Shown: positions 8,243-17,226, counted from the first letter of the stretch. The stretch is DNA of 42,551 nt from Tychonema sp. LEGE 06208 (GCF_015207505.1 NZ_JADEWT010000051.1:1-42551), one strand, 5' to 3'. Made by a program: numbers and translations. Notes: generated by a model not told the origin, from the sequence alone.

Positions 8243-9295
8243 TTAGCTCATTTCTAGCATTCGCTGGATTGGTTTCAAGGCTGCCCGTTGCAGTTCTTGG
8301 GACATGGTAATTTCGGGAGTTTTATTTTTGAGGGATAGGTACAATTTTTCCAAGGTATTTAATCTCATGTGCGGGCATTCGTTGCAAGCACAAGTATTAT
8401 TATTGTTGCCAGGAGCGGGGATAAATTGTTTGTGTGGTGTTTGCTTTTGCATTTGGTGAATTATTCCCGGTTCAGTCGCGACAATAAATGCTTGGCTGGA
8501 ACTCGATTGAGTATATTTGAGCAAAGCGGCGGTGGAACCGATATAATTCGCGTGGCGAAGTACGGGAGGTTCGCATTCTGGGTGGGCGATGATTTCGGCT
8601 TCGGGATTTTCGATTTTGAGTTGAACTATCTTTTTTTCTGAGAAGTTTTCGTGGACGATGCAGGCTCCTTGCCAGAGTTCCATGTGTCTACCGCTTTGTT
8701 CGATGACGTAGCGGCCGAGATTGCGATCGGGCCCAAAGATTATTGGCTGATTTTCAGGAATTTGGTTGACAATTTTGACGGCGTTGGAGCTGGTGCAAAT
8801 TATGTCGCTCATTGCCTTTATTTGGGCGGTACAGTTAATGTAGGAAATAACTAAGTGTTTTGGGCGATCGGCTTTGAATGCTGCAAAGGCTTCGGGCGGG
8901 CAACTGTCGGCGAGGGAACAACCTGCATTTAAGTCTGGCAATAATACTAATTTGTCTGGATTGAGGATTTTGGCGGTTTCTGCCATGAAATGAACTCCGG
9001 CAAAAACTATAACATCGGCGCTGGTGTTGGCGGCTTTGCGGGCAAGTTCTAGGGAGTCGCCAATGAAGTCTGCGATGTCTTGGATGTCGGAGTCTTGGTA
9101 GTAGTGGGCGAGAATGACGGCGTTTAACTCTTGTTTGAGGGCGTTGATTGCGGCAAACAAGTCGTCGGGCAGTCTGGTTTGGGTAAAGTTGGGAGCAGGT
9201 GCGGTGGTAAACACAGTTAGAATCTTGGGTGAATGGTGGCGGCTGGACTCAAATGTATTTTGAATTATAGTTGAATTCACCAAAAACGGTTGCAA
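8243..9295 (-). CDS. nadA: Quinolinate synthase A
   Basis: This is a 350-residue [4Fe-4S] enzyme that condenses iminoaspartate with dihydroxyacetone phosphate to quinolinate in de novo NAD synthesis, in the cytoplasm. Diagnostic stretches are [20 protein letters not shown] near residue 61, and the three cluster Cys contexts: NAGCSLAD (Cys126), [10 protein letters not shown], and [11 protein letters not shown] near the C-terminus. [14 protein letters not shown] and [12 protein letters not shown] also fit. The first 30 or so residues are not conserved in character, and a GTG at residue 28 (VFTTAPAP) is a possible later start. No ribosome site separates the two. The neighbours are unrelated, so it is probably a single gene. 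Confidence 0.95.
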   Translation of the reverse strand: MQPFLVNSTIIQNTFESSRHHSPKILTVFTTAPAPNFTQTRLPDDLFAAINALKQELNAVILAHYYQDSDIQDIADFIGDSLELARKAANTSADVIVFAGVHFMAETAKILNPDKLVLLPDLNAGCSLADSCPPEAFAAFKADRPKHLVISYINCTAQIKAMSDIICTSSNAVKIVNQIPENQPIIFGPDRNLGRYVIEQSGRHMELWQGACIVHENFSEKKIVQLKIENPEAEIIAHPECEPPVLRHANYIGSTAALLKYTQSSSSQAFIVATEPGIIHQMQKQTPHKQFIPAPGNNNNTCACNECPHMRLNTLEKLYLSLKNKTPEITMSQELQRAALKPIQRMLEMS

Positions 9296-9313
9296 GCGGC
9301 TGGTTGGGCCAAT

Positions 9314-9348
9314 CTAAAATCTAAAATCTAAAATCTAAAATCTAAAAT
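9314..9348. repeat. Heptamer repeat (ctaaaat) x5
   Basis: There are five perfect head-to-tail copies of the 7-bp unit in the divergent gap between nadA and the phosphoesterase gene. This is typical of cyanobacterial short tandemly repeated repeats. Confidence 0.9.
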
Positions 9349-9432
9349 TGCCTGGGGGAGAGTGCAAAAATTGGTCGCTGTTTCTTATGCTGATAAGAAG
9401 GGGCTAGGGCTCGATCGCACATAACAAATCAA

Positions 9433-10350
9433 ATGAATAAAGCTAAATCTATCAAAATTGCGGTGGTGGGGGACGTTCACGATCGCTGGGAAGCAGAAGA
9501 CGGCGAGGCGCTGAAGCATTTGGGCGTTGACTTGGTGCTGTTTGTGGGGGATTTTGGGAACGAGTCGGTGGATGTGGTGCGGGCGATCGCCCAATTGGAC
9601 ATTCCCAAAGCTGCGGTGTTTGGAAACCACGACGCTTGGTACACAGCAACCGAGTGGGGGCGGAGTCAGTGCCCCTACGATCGCCAGAAAGAAAATTGGG
9701 TAAAAAAGCAGTTAGATTTAATGGGAGAAGCCCACGTCGGTTACAGCAAGCGAGATTTTCCCGAATTGGGCGTAACTGTGGTGGGAAGCCGCCCGTTTAC
9801 TTGGGGGGGTTCGGAGTGGAGGTACAACGATTTTTACTCAGAATGGTTTGGGGTAGAAAGTTTTGAGGAGTCGGCCAAACGCATTGCAGGGGCTGCTGCG
9901 GATGCGGATTGCGAAAATGTGATTTTTTTGGGTCACACGGGCCCGACGGGGCTGGGAGAGGCTCCGGGCGACCTCTGCGGGCGAGATTGGAAACCGCTGG
10001 GAGGGGATTGGGGAGACCCGGATTTTGCTGAGGCGATCGATCGAACTCGCGGTTCGGGGAAGCACGTACCTCTGGTAACTTTTGGTCATATGCACCACAA
10101 ACTGCGACACACCAAGCACGAGTTGCGGAAGTCATGTTTCGTGAGTGGGGAGGGTACAGTTTATTTGAATGCCGCCAGCGTACCGCGAATTGTGGAGAGA
10201 GAGCGATCGAAACTGCGGAATTTCTCGATCGTGCTGCTGGAAAATGGCACAGTGTCGGAAGCGTCTCTAGTTTGGCTGGGGGAAGATTTCGCAGTGGTTT
10301 TAGAACAAATTCTTTACCGGCACACAGAATCGGCAACGGCTTGTAGTTAG
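9433..10350 (+). CDS. Metallophosphoesterase, TIGR04168 type
   Basis: This 305-residue calcineurin-like phosphoesterase shows all metal-binding motifs in order: VVGDVHDRW near residue 12, FVGDFGNES, FGNHDAWY, FLGHTGPTGLG and FGHMHHKL. These are the D-x-H, GD, GNHD and GHxH motifs for a two-metal centre. The build fits the TIGR04168 subgroup, which I recall from cyanobacteria and plants. The substrate is unknown. No signal peptide is visible, so it should be cytoplasmic. It is divergent from nadA and followed by tRNA-Ser on the same strand. The start has no clear ribosome site, but the first motif begins right after it, so a later start is unlikely. Confidence 0.88.
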   Translation: MNKAKSIKIAVVGDVHDRWEAEDGEALKHLGVDLVLFVGDFGNESVDVVRAIAQLDIPKAAVFGNHDAWYTATEWGRSQCPYDRQKENWVKKQLDLMGEAHVGYSKRDFPELGVTVVGSRPFTWGGSEWRYNDFYSEWFGVESFEESAKRIAGAAADADCENVIFLGHTGPTGLGEAPGDLCGRDWKPLGGDWGDPDFAEAIDRTRGSGKHVPLVTFGHMHHKLRHTKHELRKSCFVSGEGTVYLNAASVPRIVERERSKLRNFSIVLLENGTVSEASLVWLGEDFAVVLEQILYRHTESATACS

Positions 10351-10384
10351 CGGCAACTACTGGTATGATGTAGTTTATCTACCG

Positions 10385-10469
10385 GGAGAGGTGGCAGAGT
10401 GGTCGAATGCGCCTGACTTGAAATCAGGTGAACCGCAAGGTTCCGTGGGTTCAAATCCCACCCTCTCCG
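10385..10469 (+). tRNA. tRNA-Ser (anticodon UGA)
   Basis: The 85-base tRNA has an acceptor stem ggagagg/cctctcc and an anticodon stem cctga/tcagg around loop cttgaaa, giving anticodon TGA. It has a long variable arm typical of serine tRNA and a T-arm gtgggttcaaatcccac. The CCA tail is not encoded. A T-run follows directly and could end the transcript. Confidence 0.97.
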
Positions 10470-10567
10470 TTTTTTCAAGGCTTTGAGCCAATTAATATCA
10501 AGCTTTAGCAACACTCTAGGCTCCAGCAAAACCCCGGACAAAGGGAGCTGGATAGAAAGTCGATAAG

Positions 10568-10696
10568 TATAGCCTTTCTGTGCTCTCATATGAGGTACTT
10601 TCGGGCATAGGGCATAGGCCAAACCGGGCATAGGCCAAACCGGGCATAGGCCAAACCGGGCATAGGGCATACCTCACTTTTGTGAGAACCGCTATA
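10568..10696. repeat. TA-tipped hairpin element, copy C (129 bp) with a 16-bp tandem core
   Basis: It has the same left end as copy B (TATAGCctttctgtgctctcat) and a right end acctcacttttgtgagaaccGCTATA. The core differs: it holds three copies of a 16-bp unit, cataggccaaaccggg, plus gggcata pieces. Confidence 0.8.
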
Positions 10697-11175
10697 ACAG
10701 TTAACAGTCAACAGTCAACAGTCAACAGTCAACAGTGAATTTACTATTCCGATGAAGAGAGGATTTGATATCATAGGAGGTATTGACCGATCGATCGCTC
10801 CCTCAATCCTCCAATCTAAAACTTGTTCGCTCCTGAAGTCGAAAAATCTAAAACTTGTACGCTCGCGAAGCCGAAAAATCTAAAATCTAAACTTTTTGAT
10901 CAAGGCTATTTTTTTAAAGAGGGCATTTTAGTTGGTTGGCTTTGCTAAACTAAACTTGACCGCAGACTAATTTGCTTACTTATATTTTGAGCAAAGCACA
11001 ATTTAGAGTAAGTAGAAAGGCGTAAATATTTGTAGTTGGGATGAGGCAGGAGTCAGGAGACAGAATGCAGGAGGGATTGGGGTTTTAGCCTCATTTATCT
11101 TTCTTAACACAGTTGTGTTTTTCCCCACCGACTTACTTAAATTGAAAATTTTGCAACAAAAATAGATTAATCTAT
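10697..11175. other. Gene-free stretch with several short repeats
   Basis: No convincing gene is seen. It starts with heptamer repeats (tcaacag units, about 10697-10736). A 31-bp sequence at 10741-10771 recurs inverted with one mismatch at 13870-13900. A 32-bp unit is repeated in tandem at 10815-10846 and 10847-10878 with a few changes. The remainder is AT-rich. Confidence 0.65.
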
Positions 11176-11274
11176 TATAGCCTTTCTGTGCTCTCATATG
11201 AGGTACTATCCGGGATAGGGCATTGGCCCGCGCAGGGCATTGGACTATCCTCACCACGCTTGAGAATCGCTATA
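11176..11274. repeat. TA-tipped hairpin element, copy D (99 bp)
   Basis: It begins TATAGCctttctgtgctctcat, has a short core (gggcattggcccgcgcaggg), and ends ctcaccacgcttgagaatcGCTATA. It is flanked by TA on both sides like copies B, C and E. Confidence 0.8.
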
Positions 11275-11362
11275 GTAGTTCTGACAAAAATGAGGTATCA
11301 AACCCTCAATCTTAAATCTCAAATCTCAAATCTCAACCTGTATCTGACTTTTTTGATAAAGG

Positions 11363-11503
11363 CTATATGGGGAGCATCTCACTTTTGCAGCCAAGCTAGA
11401 AATTGGAGGTAGGAGGCAGGAGACAGGAGACAGGAGGAAAGAGGAAGAAAGAAGGAGTCAAAAGAAGTCTTTTTACAAATATGAGATGCTCCCGGCTATA
11501 TGA
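11363..11503. repeat. Second type of hairpin-bounded element with a purine-rich core
   Basis: The 12-bp inverted repeat gggagcatctca (11370-11381) / tgagatgctccc (11483-11494) encloses a core of aggagacaggagacaggagg-like purine repeats. The right tip again reads GGCTATA, linking it loosely to the TA-tipped elements. The remainder up to 11648 is gene-free. Confidence 0.65.
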
Positions 11504-11648
11504 CAGCCCGATCGCAATTATAGCAGTTACGCACTGGGACTAAAAAAACCGAGTTTTTAGAATAATCTACGTCTACAAACGAAGTATTCTCGTGAAAAAC
11601 CCGGTTTCAGGACACTCGCGCGTCCAAGAGTGAATCGTGCTTTAACGA

Positions 11649-12119
11649 TTACATTTTGCTGATAATTCTTTGCACGATTTCCACACCTGTTACCGCCTGC
11701 CAGCCAAACAGCCCCAATAGCGCCACATTTAGAACGATGTGACTGTATCTGGCCAAATCATTGCCTTTTTGCATCAAAGGAGTCAGCGAGGCTGAAATGG
11801 CAATTATTGCGGTCATTCCCAAGCCTGCTAGCAAGTGGGCTCCCACAAATAGTTTGCCGTTGTTGATGTAGGTGACAGCCATTCCGCCGATCGCCCCTGT
11901 TACCATCAAGGCTAGCAGCAAAGAACCAATTTGGTGATGCTTGATGTTGAATTTGCCCTTAATTAATTCTTTTTTGGCCTCGCCTTCAGCACTTCTGGTA
12001 CGGCGGATTTGAAGACCGAGATACAAAGCATAAAATGACAGAGCCAGCAATACCCACATTAAAACTGGGTGGAAGAATTGGCTCCAAACTTTCACTGACT
12101 CAGGAATTTCGAGGTTCAT
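11649..12119 (-). CDS. DUF4079 domain membrane protein
   Basis: This 156-residue integral membrane protein has about four hydrophobic spans: FFHPVLMWVLLALSFYALYL, IGSLLLALMVTGAIGGMAV, FVGAHLLAGLGMTAIIAIS and YSHIVLNVALLGLFGWQAV. The histidines in HHQIG, GAHLL and YSHIV sit at or within helices. This matches DUF4079, a family known to me mainly from cyanobacteria. The His-bearing four-helix layout resembles b-type cytochrome domains, so heme binding is a reasonable guess but unproven. The ATG at 12119 is the natural start. It is divergent from the ankyrin gene 96 bases away and has a long repeat-rich region behind it. Confidence 0.8.
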   Translation of the reverse strand: MNLEIPESVKVWSQFFHPVLMWVLLALSFYALYLGLQIRRTRSAEGEAKKELIKGKFNIKHHQIGSLLLALMVTGAIGGMAVTYINNGKLFVGAHLLAGLGMTAIIAISASLTPLMQKGNDLARYSHIVLNVALLGLFGWQAVTGVEIVQRIISKM

Positions 12120-12215
12120 AGTGTTCTCAGAATTAGCAAAAAAACTTCATAAAAATTAGTATACCAGTAAGTCCCTCTCATGTGATGGTAAAAACATACA
12201 GAACGAGATACTATT

Positions 12216-13697
12216 ATGCCTGCCATTAAACAAGACGCTGTATTGATTCAAGCCGCCAAGACTGGCAATATTATTCACGTCCAAGCTTTACTCGCTAAAG
12301 GCGTTGACGCTAATGCCAAAGACTCTGAGGGGACAACGGCTTTGATGTTTGCCGCCCAAAAGGGCTATACGGAAATCGTGCGTATTCTACTAAACAATGA
12401 CGCTAATGTCAACCTCGCGAGCAGGCGTTTTGGGCTGACGGCTTTGATGCTGGCCGCCGCTCACAAACAGGCTGATGTTATGCGGCTGTTGTTGGCTGCG
12501 GGGGCTGATGTTGATGCAAAAAATGATGATGGAAGTACGGCTTTGATGGCCGCTTCTCTCAAAGGAGATGTTAATGTTGTGCGGCTTTTGCTTGATGCTA
12601 AGGCTGATGTGAATGTCCGAGATATAGATGGAGATTCTGCTCTGAAAATAGCGGCTTTGTCCGGGGACGAAGCTGTTGTGAAAATTTTGGCTGATGCGGG
12701 TGCTGTTGCTGACAATTTCATGCTATTTTTAGCTATTAGTCAAGGTAGCGCTGAAATTGTCAGAATTTTGCTCGATCGCGGTGCGGATGTTAATCTTAAA
12801 AATCTCAAGAGCAAAACCGCTTTGATGGAGGCTGCAGCTGCGGGAAATTTGGCGGTTGTCGAGGTGCTGTTGGCGGATGGCGCTAATGCGGAAATTCGCG
12901 ACAAAGACGGCGAAACTGCTTTAACTTTGGCTGCTGATTTCGGCAATATTGATGCGGTGCGAGCTTTGCTGGGTGCGGGTGCTGATGCGAATGTGAAGAA
13001 TGGAGATGGGGGCACGGCTTTGATGGCGGCTGCTGCTGGGGGAAATTTGCCGATCGCACGTATGTTACTCGATGCTGGCGCGGATATCAACGCTAAGGAC
13101 AGAGATGATGAAACTGCGTTGAATTTTGCGGTGGTTGAAGGCTGCGAAAATGTGGTGGAATTGCTATTAAACCGAGGTGCTAGTGTCGGTGCCAGAAATC
13201 GGTTGGGCGATACGCCTTTGTTGGTGGCTGCAGTGCACGGTAACAGTGCTATCTTAGCGGCTTTGTTGCAAAAAGTCAACTCAAATCAGGCAGATTTTCT
13301 GAATGCTAAAAACTTTGGGGAGACGGCTTTGACGCTGGCTGTTTTTGGCGGACATACTGAGACGGTGAAGGTTTTGCTCGACGGGGGTGCAAATCCGAAT
13401 GTTCCGGCGGATTTGGGGAAAACGGCTTTAATGAAGGCGTGCGATCGCGGTTATTTGGCGATCGTCCAATTATTAGTCGAAAAAGGCGCAGATGTCAACC
13501 TGCTGGATGACTCCGGTGCAACGGCTTTAATGTGGGCCGCCCATCGGGGTTATGCTGATGCAGTCAAGATTTTAATCGCTGCTGGTGCAGAACTAAATCA
13601 CAAAAATCCCGGCAATTATACAGCTTTAATGCTGGCTGAGTTTAAAGGTTATTCGACTGTTGTGAAATTGCTCAAAAATGCCGGAGCACAGGAATAA
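12216..13697 (+). CDS. Ankyrin-repeat protein
   Basis: This 493-residue protein is made almost entirely of about 15 ankyrin repeats. The recurring unit is D-G-x-T-A-L-M-x-A-A-x-x-G-x-x-x-V-V-x-x-L-L-x-x-G-A-D-V-N. Examples are TALMFAAQKGYTEIVRILL near residue 40 and TALMWAAHRGYADAVKIL near residue 435. One unit lacks the TPLH-like turn (FMLFLAISQGSAEIVRILL), and one near residue 350 is slightly longer. There is no signal peptide, membrane span or catalytic domain, so it is probably a cytoplasmic protein-binding scaffold. The repeats are encoded by related but not identical DNA, so the array is not a recent expansion. The partner is unknown. Confidence 0.9.
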   Translation: MPAIKQDAVLIQAAKTGNIIHVQALLAKGVDANAKDSEGTTALMFAAQKGYTEIVRILLNNDANVNLASRRFGLTALMLAAAHKQADVMRLLLAAGADVDAKNDDGSTALMAASLKGDVNVVRLLLDAKADVNVRDIDGDSALKIAALSGDEAVVKILADAGAVADNFMLFLAISQGSAEIVRILLDRGADVNLKNLKSKTALMEAAAAGNLAVVEVLLADGANAEIRDKDGETALTLAADFGNIDAVRALLGAGADANVKNGDGGTALMAAAAGGNLPIARMLLDAGADINAKDRDDETALNFAVVEGCENVVELLLNRGASVGARNRLGDTPLLVAAVHGNSAILAALLQKVNSNQADFLNAKNFGETALTLAVFGGHTETVKVLLDGGANPNVPADLGKTALMKACDRGYLAIVQLLVEKGADVNLLDDSGATALMWAAHRGYADAVKILIAAGAELNHKNPGNYTALMLAEFKGYSTVVKLLKNAGAQE

Positions 13698-13719
13698 ATA
13701 TCGCATCATGGGAGATGCA

Positions 13720-13900
13720 GATGCAGACGGCGGTTGAAACCAGGTTTACAAAAACTTTCGTCCGCCTCCGCCGACTGAAAAAAATGCCGTATCAAGAACA
13801 AAACGTAATGTTAACCATCCATTCTTCAACCCCTCTCAGATCGGGTTTTGTTTGTGTAAACCTGGTTTTATATCAAATCCTCTCTTTATCGGAATAGTAA
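13720..13900. repeat. Inverted-repeat element downstream of the ankyrin gene
   Basis: aaaccaggtttaca (13737-13750) and tgtaaacctggttt (13855-13868) are a perfect 14-bp inverted repeat around a core of about 104 bp. The preceding 21 bases (13720-13740) are identical to 19405-19425 in the terminator after the histidine kinase. 13870-13900 repeats 10741-10771 inverted. The gap 13901-14108 shows only short acacagaga repeats and no gene. Confidence 0.7.
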
Positions 13901-14108
13901 TATCGTTTCCGGTTGCATCGGAATGATTTAACCACAGAGAACACAGAGAACACAGAGAGATTAGAGAGAAATGAATAATTCTGATGCTAACAGAATTGAT
14001 ATAAATTCACTGTTAACAGTTAACATCGTGTATGAGTGCAACCAGAATTGATATTAACCGCCGTTTTATCTTTACTTTACGAACCCAGATTAACCCACAA
14101 ATCTTGTC

Positions 14109-15059
14109 TCAATCAGCTTTACGCACCCAGCCGTTAATAGTACAGCGACTATCAGCAAAAGCTTTCGAGGGACAGCTAACTGTCAAAACTTCGTGCATAT
14201 AGCGGCTGAGAAAAAATACGATACTGTTATTCCGAGGTTCTACCGTTCTGAAAGTGTCGGCCGCTACATAAAAATTGTTCTCGACTTTGCTATCATAAAT
14301 CAGTAATTCGCCACCGGAAAAAGCCTTGGGTTCTCGATAGAAATAGTAAACGTAAGTAAAAAATCTGCTAGCGGTATCGGGCGAGCCGCTGTCGTTGTGA
14401 AGTTTATAAAAGTTGTTGTCGTTGTGCGTGGTTAACTGAGATTCTATATCACCAAGCGGAAATGATGGGATATTTAATTTCCGCAGCACGTCGGGGAGAA
14501 TTCCTTTAATCCGATTTACCATCAGTGTTGAAAATTCGGGGAATGAGTGAAGTACCATAGAACGGCGGTAATCTTCGGCATTTGTGGAGGTGCTGGTACT
14601 CACGAATTCTGATTCTTTTGATAACACATATTTGATTAATTTGTTTTTTTCTGCTGGTGTCAAAAAGTTATCTATTTGGGCGTAGCGAGATATTAAGTCG
14701 TCATTTACAGGCGCGGCGGCTGGAATTTCGGCTGGAATTTCGGCGGGGATTTCTACGGGAATTTCGGCGGGAGTTGCTAGCTGCTGCGGCTGCATTTGCT
14801 GCAAGTAAATTGGGGGCTCGGTGACTAATCCCACTAGGTGATCTGCGGGGAAGCAAAGGCTAGAACGCCCGTCGTCTATGGGGATTTGAAATAATGTGGA
14901 AAAGCCTACTGTTGCTTGAGTGCGATCGGCTAATGTTTTGACTAGGTTGTGCAATAATGGTGTGTCGGATTTGAGCGTAATGGTGCACTGATGTCCGCCG
15001 GTGAGGAGGATTTTAACTTTTACGTCTTGGGGTTGAATTTGCTGTTGAGTGTAAGTCAT
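14109..15059 (-). CDS. 2OG-Fe(II) oxygenase, prolyl-4-hydroxylase-like
   Basis: This is a 316-residue protein in three parts. Residues 1 to about 90 form an N-terminal domain (VKVKILLTGGHQCTITLKSD). Next comes a short Pro/Glu/Ile/Ala linker with tandem PAEI-type repeats. From about residue 125 there is a jelly-roll dioxygenase domain. The iron-binding HxD is in FYKLHNDSGS, the distal His is probably in SRYMHEVLTV, and the 2-oxoglutarate-binding Arg is likely in the terminal CTINGWVRK. FSGGELLIYDS fits the same fold. It should hydroxylate a protein or small molecule using 2-oxoglutarate and O2. The linker is encoded by tandem DNA repeats and may vary in length between strains. The neighbours give no clue to the substrate. 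Confidence 0.85.
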   Translation of the reverse strand: MTYTQQQIQPQDVKVKILLTGGHQCTITLKSDTPLLHNLVKTLADRTQATVGFSTLFQIPIDDGRSSLCFPADHLVGLVTEPPIYLQQMQPQQLATPAEIPVEIPAEIPAEIPAAAPVNDDLISRYAQIDNFLTPAEKNKLIKYVLSKESEFVSTSTSTNAEDYRRSMVLHSFPEFSTLMVNRIKGILPDVLRKLNIPSFPLGDIESQLTTHNDNNFYKLHNDSGSPDTASRFFTYVYYFYREPKAFSGGELLIYDSKVENNFYVAADTFRTVEPRNNSIVFFLSRYMHEVLTVSCPSKAFADSRCTINGWVRKAD

Positions 15060-15090
15060 AATTTTTTAAGGATGCAACTGGGAAGTCGTT

Positions 15091-15335
15091 AGGGACATAA
15101 CATTTTTGATTGGTGTCACAGTCTTTTTGATCCCCCCTAACCCCCCTTAAAAAGGGGGGGACAAGAGTCTAAAGGGATATAACAGTGTTCATTGGTGTCA
15201 CAGTCTTCTCGATCCCCCCTAGCCCCCCTTAAGAAGGGGGGGACAAGAGTGTCAAAGTCTCCCGTCTTAGTAACGATAAAAGTGTTTTCAAAGTCCCCCT
15301 TCTTAAGGGGGATTTAGGGGGATCGGGCCTCGGAT
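15091..15335. repeat. Tandem 82-bp duplication with C/G-tract hairpins
   Basis: 15091-15172 and 15173-15253 are near-copies: aggga(c/t)ataaca, then attggtgtcacagtct, then a gatccccccta...cccccctta/ggggggg hairpin, then acaagagt. A third hairpin in reverse orientation (ccccttcttaaggggg) lies at about 15295-15330. The hairpin part is a common dispersed repeat type in cyanobacteria. The 15060-15437 gap holds no gene. Confidence 0.8.
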
Positions 15336-15437
15336 ACTAAGGAGAGATACAAAGAATTTTAGACTTAAGTTGACACCCGCGAACACTATTATATCCCTAC
15401 CCTATGATACACAATTGAAAATTGCTAGGTATTATTC

Positions 15438-16982
15438 CTAATGTAAGAAGTGGCGGATATCGGTGAAAACCATTGTGATTCCGAGTTGGTTGGCTGCTGC
15501 GATCGAATCTTTATCGCGCATACTACCTCCCGGTTGGACGATCGCAATTATCCCCGCCTCAGCAGCCGTTTTTACGGAATCGTCGAAGGGGAAGAAGCCG
15601 TCGCTAGCCAAAATCGCTCCTTGACTCTTCTCTCCTGCTTGTTCCAATGCTAGTTTAACCGATCCGACGCGGTTCATTTGTCCCGCACCGACACCGATTG
15701 TAGTGCGATCGCGCGTCACAACGATCGCATTTGATTTAACGTGTTTCGCGACTTTCCAAGCAAACAGCAATTCTGCCAACTCATCAGCAGTCGGCTGTTT
15801 CTCAGTAACTGCGCGCCATTTGCTAGTTTCTTCTACTACATTATCCGAGTCTTGTACCAGCAAACCACCTGCAATAATTTTAACAGTTTGCGGCGGCCCT
15901 TGAGTCAAATCTGGCAAAATTAAGACTCGAACTTTCGCCTTTTTCTTGATAATTTCTTCCGCTTCTGGTTCGCACCCCGGCGCAACAATACATTCTAAAA
16001 AAGTTTTAGTTAACGCCGTTGCGGTAGCAGCATCAATCGGGCGGTTGAGGGCGACAATTCCACCGAAAGCTGAGACTGAATCGGTGTCGAAAGCTTTTTG
16101 ATACGCTTCGGAAATAGTTGTTCCCAAGGCTGTACCGCAAGGATTTGTATGCTTGAGAATAGCGGCGGCGGGAGTGTCCGGGAATTCTACAATTAGCCGC
16201 CTTGCTGCTTCTAAATCTACTAAATTATTGTAGCTTAATTCTTTGCCTTGCAGGATGGTGCTAGTCGTCCAGCCTGTGGGTGCACTTCCGCTTTGATACC
16301 AGGTGGCGGCTTGGTGGGGATTTTCGCCGTAGCGGAGTGTTTGCAGTTCTGTTCCCGATACGTTGAAATCTTCTGGTAGCTTCGATTCTGGCTCGGATTG
16401 GCTGCTGAGATAATTGGCGATCGCGCGATCGTAGTTTGCTGTATGTTTGAAGGTTTCCAGCGCGCACTTTTCCCGGAATTTTAAAGAAGCTTCCCCGCCG
16501 TTTTCCCGCAGTTCTGCTAAATAAGTATTGTACTGTTCTGGATTGCACAAAACTGTCAAATGAGCGTGGTTTTTAGCTGAAGCTCTCAGCATCGCGGGCC
16601 CGCCGATATCGATCTGCTCAATTGCGTCTGCTAGAGTTACTCCCGGTTTAGCAATTGTCTGTTCAAACGGATACAAATTCACTACAACTAAATCGATCGC
16701 CCGAATTTGATTTTCGCTTAAATCTGCGATATCTTGCGCTACATCGCGGCGCGCTAAAATGCCTCCGTGGATTCGCGGGTGAAGTGTTTTGACTCGCCCT
16801 CCCAAAATTTCGGGGGAACCAGTATATTCTGCAACTTTTGTGACTGGGATTCCTGCTTCTTTGAGGGCGCTTGCTGTCCCGCCGCTGCTAATTATGTCAA
16901 ATTCAAATTCTTCTACTAGACTGCGCGCTAAGTCGATTAGCCCGGTTTTGTTGGATACGCTCAGAAGTGCTAGACGTGCCAT
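15438..16982 (-). CDS. purH: Bifunctional AICAR formyltransferase / IMP cyclohydrolase
   Basis: This 514-residue enzyme carries out the last two steps of purine synthesis in the cytoplasm: formylation of AICAR with 10-formyl-THF and ring closure to IMP. The N-terminal cyclohydrolase domain (residues 1 to about 135) opens ALLSVSNKTGLIDLARSLVE and contains GGRVKTLHPRIHGGIL. The formyltransferase domain follows, with LRYGENPHQ, LSYNNLVDLEAA, the catalytic KHTNPCG and FLECIVAPGCEPEA. It ends GGSMRDKDSIAAANQLGITM with a final MVFTDIRHFLH. Length and motifs are full and normal. No ribosome site is obvious before the ATG. It appears to stand alone, with repeat DNA on both sides. Confidence 0.97.
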   Translation of the reverse strand: MARLALLSVSNKTGLIDLARSLVEEFEFDIISSGGTASALKEAGIPVTKVAEYTGSPEILGGRVKTLHPRIHGGILARRDVAQDIADLSENQIRAIDLVVVNLYPFEQTIAKPGVTLADAIEQIDIGGPAMLRASAKNHAHLTVLCNPEQYNTYLAELRENGGEASLKFREKCALETFKHTANYDRAIANYLSSQSEPESKLPEDFNVSGTELQTLRYGENPHQAATWYQSGSAPTGWTTSTILQGKELSYNNLVDLEAARRLIVEFPDTPAAAILKHTNPCGTALGTTISEAYQKAFDTDSVSAFGGIVALNRPIDAATATALTKTFLECIVAPGCEPEAEEIIKKKAKVRVLILPDLTQGPPQTVKIIAGGLLVQDSDNVVEETSKWRAVTEKQPTADELAELLFAWKVAKHVKSNAIVVTRDRTTIGVGAGQMNRVGSVKLALEQAGEKSQGAILASDGFFPFDDSVKTAAEAGIIAIVQPGGSMRDKDSIAAANQLGITMVFTDIRHFLH

Positions 16983-17147
16983 TGGTTTGAAATTGCGATC
17001 GCAAAAATAGACAGGTTATATTCTATATCAAATCTGGTGGTAGGGGAATAATTTGGTAGTTTGTGACTGTGATTACATTATCTCAACATGACTTGGCTTG
17101 TTATAATTATATTTTTTCTATACAATAAAAAAATTTTCAGTTGATTA

Positions 17148-17226
17148 TATAGCGGTTCTCAAGCGTGGTGAGGTATACCATATGCCCTATGCCGGACAGT
17201 ACCTCACCTTTCGGAGAAAGGCTATA
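17148..17226. repeat. TA-tipped hairpin element, copy E (79 bp, inverted)
   Basis: It reads TATAGCggttctcaagcgtggtgaggta...acctcacctttcggagaaagGCTATA, the reverse orientation of copies B-D. It has the shortest core of the set. It lies in the gap between purH and the histidine kinase. The flanking parts of the gap (16983-17147 and 17227-17512) show nothing else I can name. Confidence 0.78.

Noticed and set aside
10347-10670. Minus-strand open frame of about 107 codons across the tRNA
   Set aside because: It runs antisense through tRNA-Ser and into the repeat element at 10568, so it is not a credible gene.
11003-11257. Minus-strand 84-codon frame in the repeat-rich gap
   Set aside because: Its N-terminal part lies inside the hairpin element copy D and the rest has no recognisable pattern or ribosome site.
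13715-13897. Plus-strand 60-codon frame after the ankyrin gene
   Set aside because: It lies wholly within the 13720-13900 inverted-repeat element and has no ribosome site.
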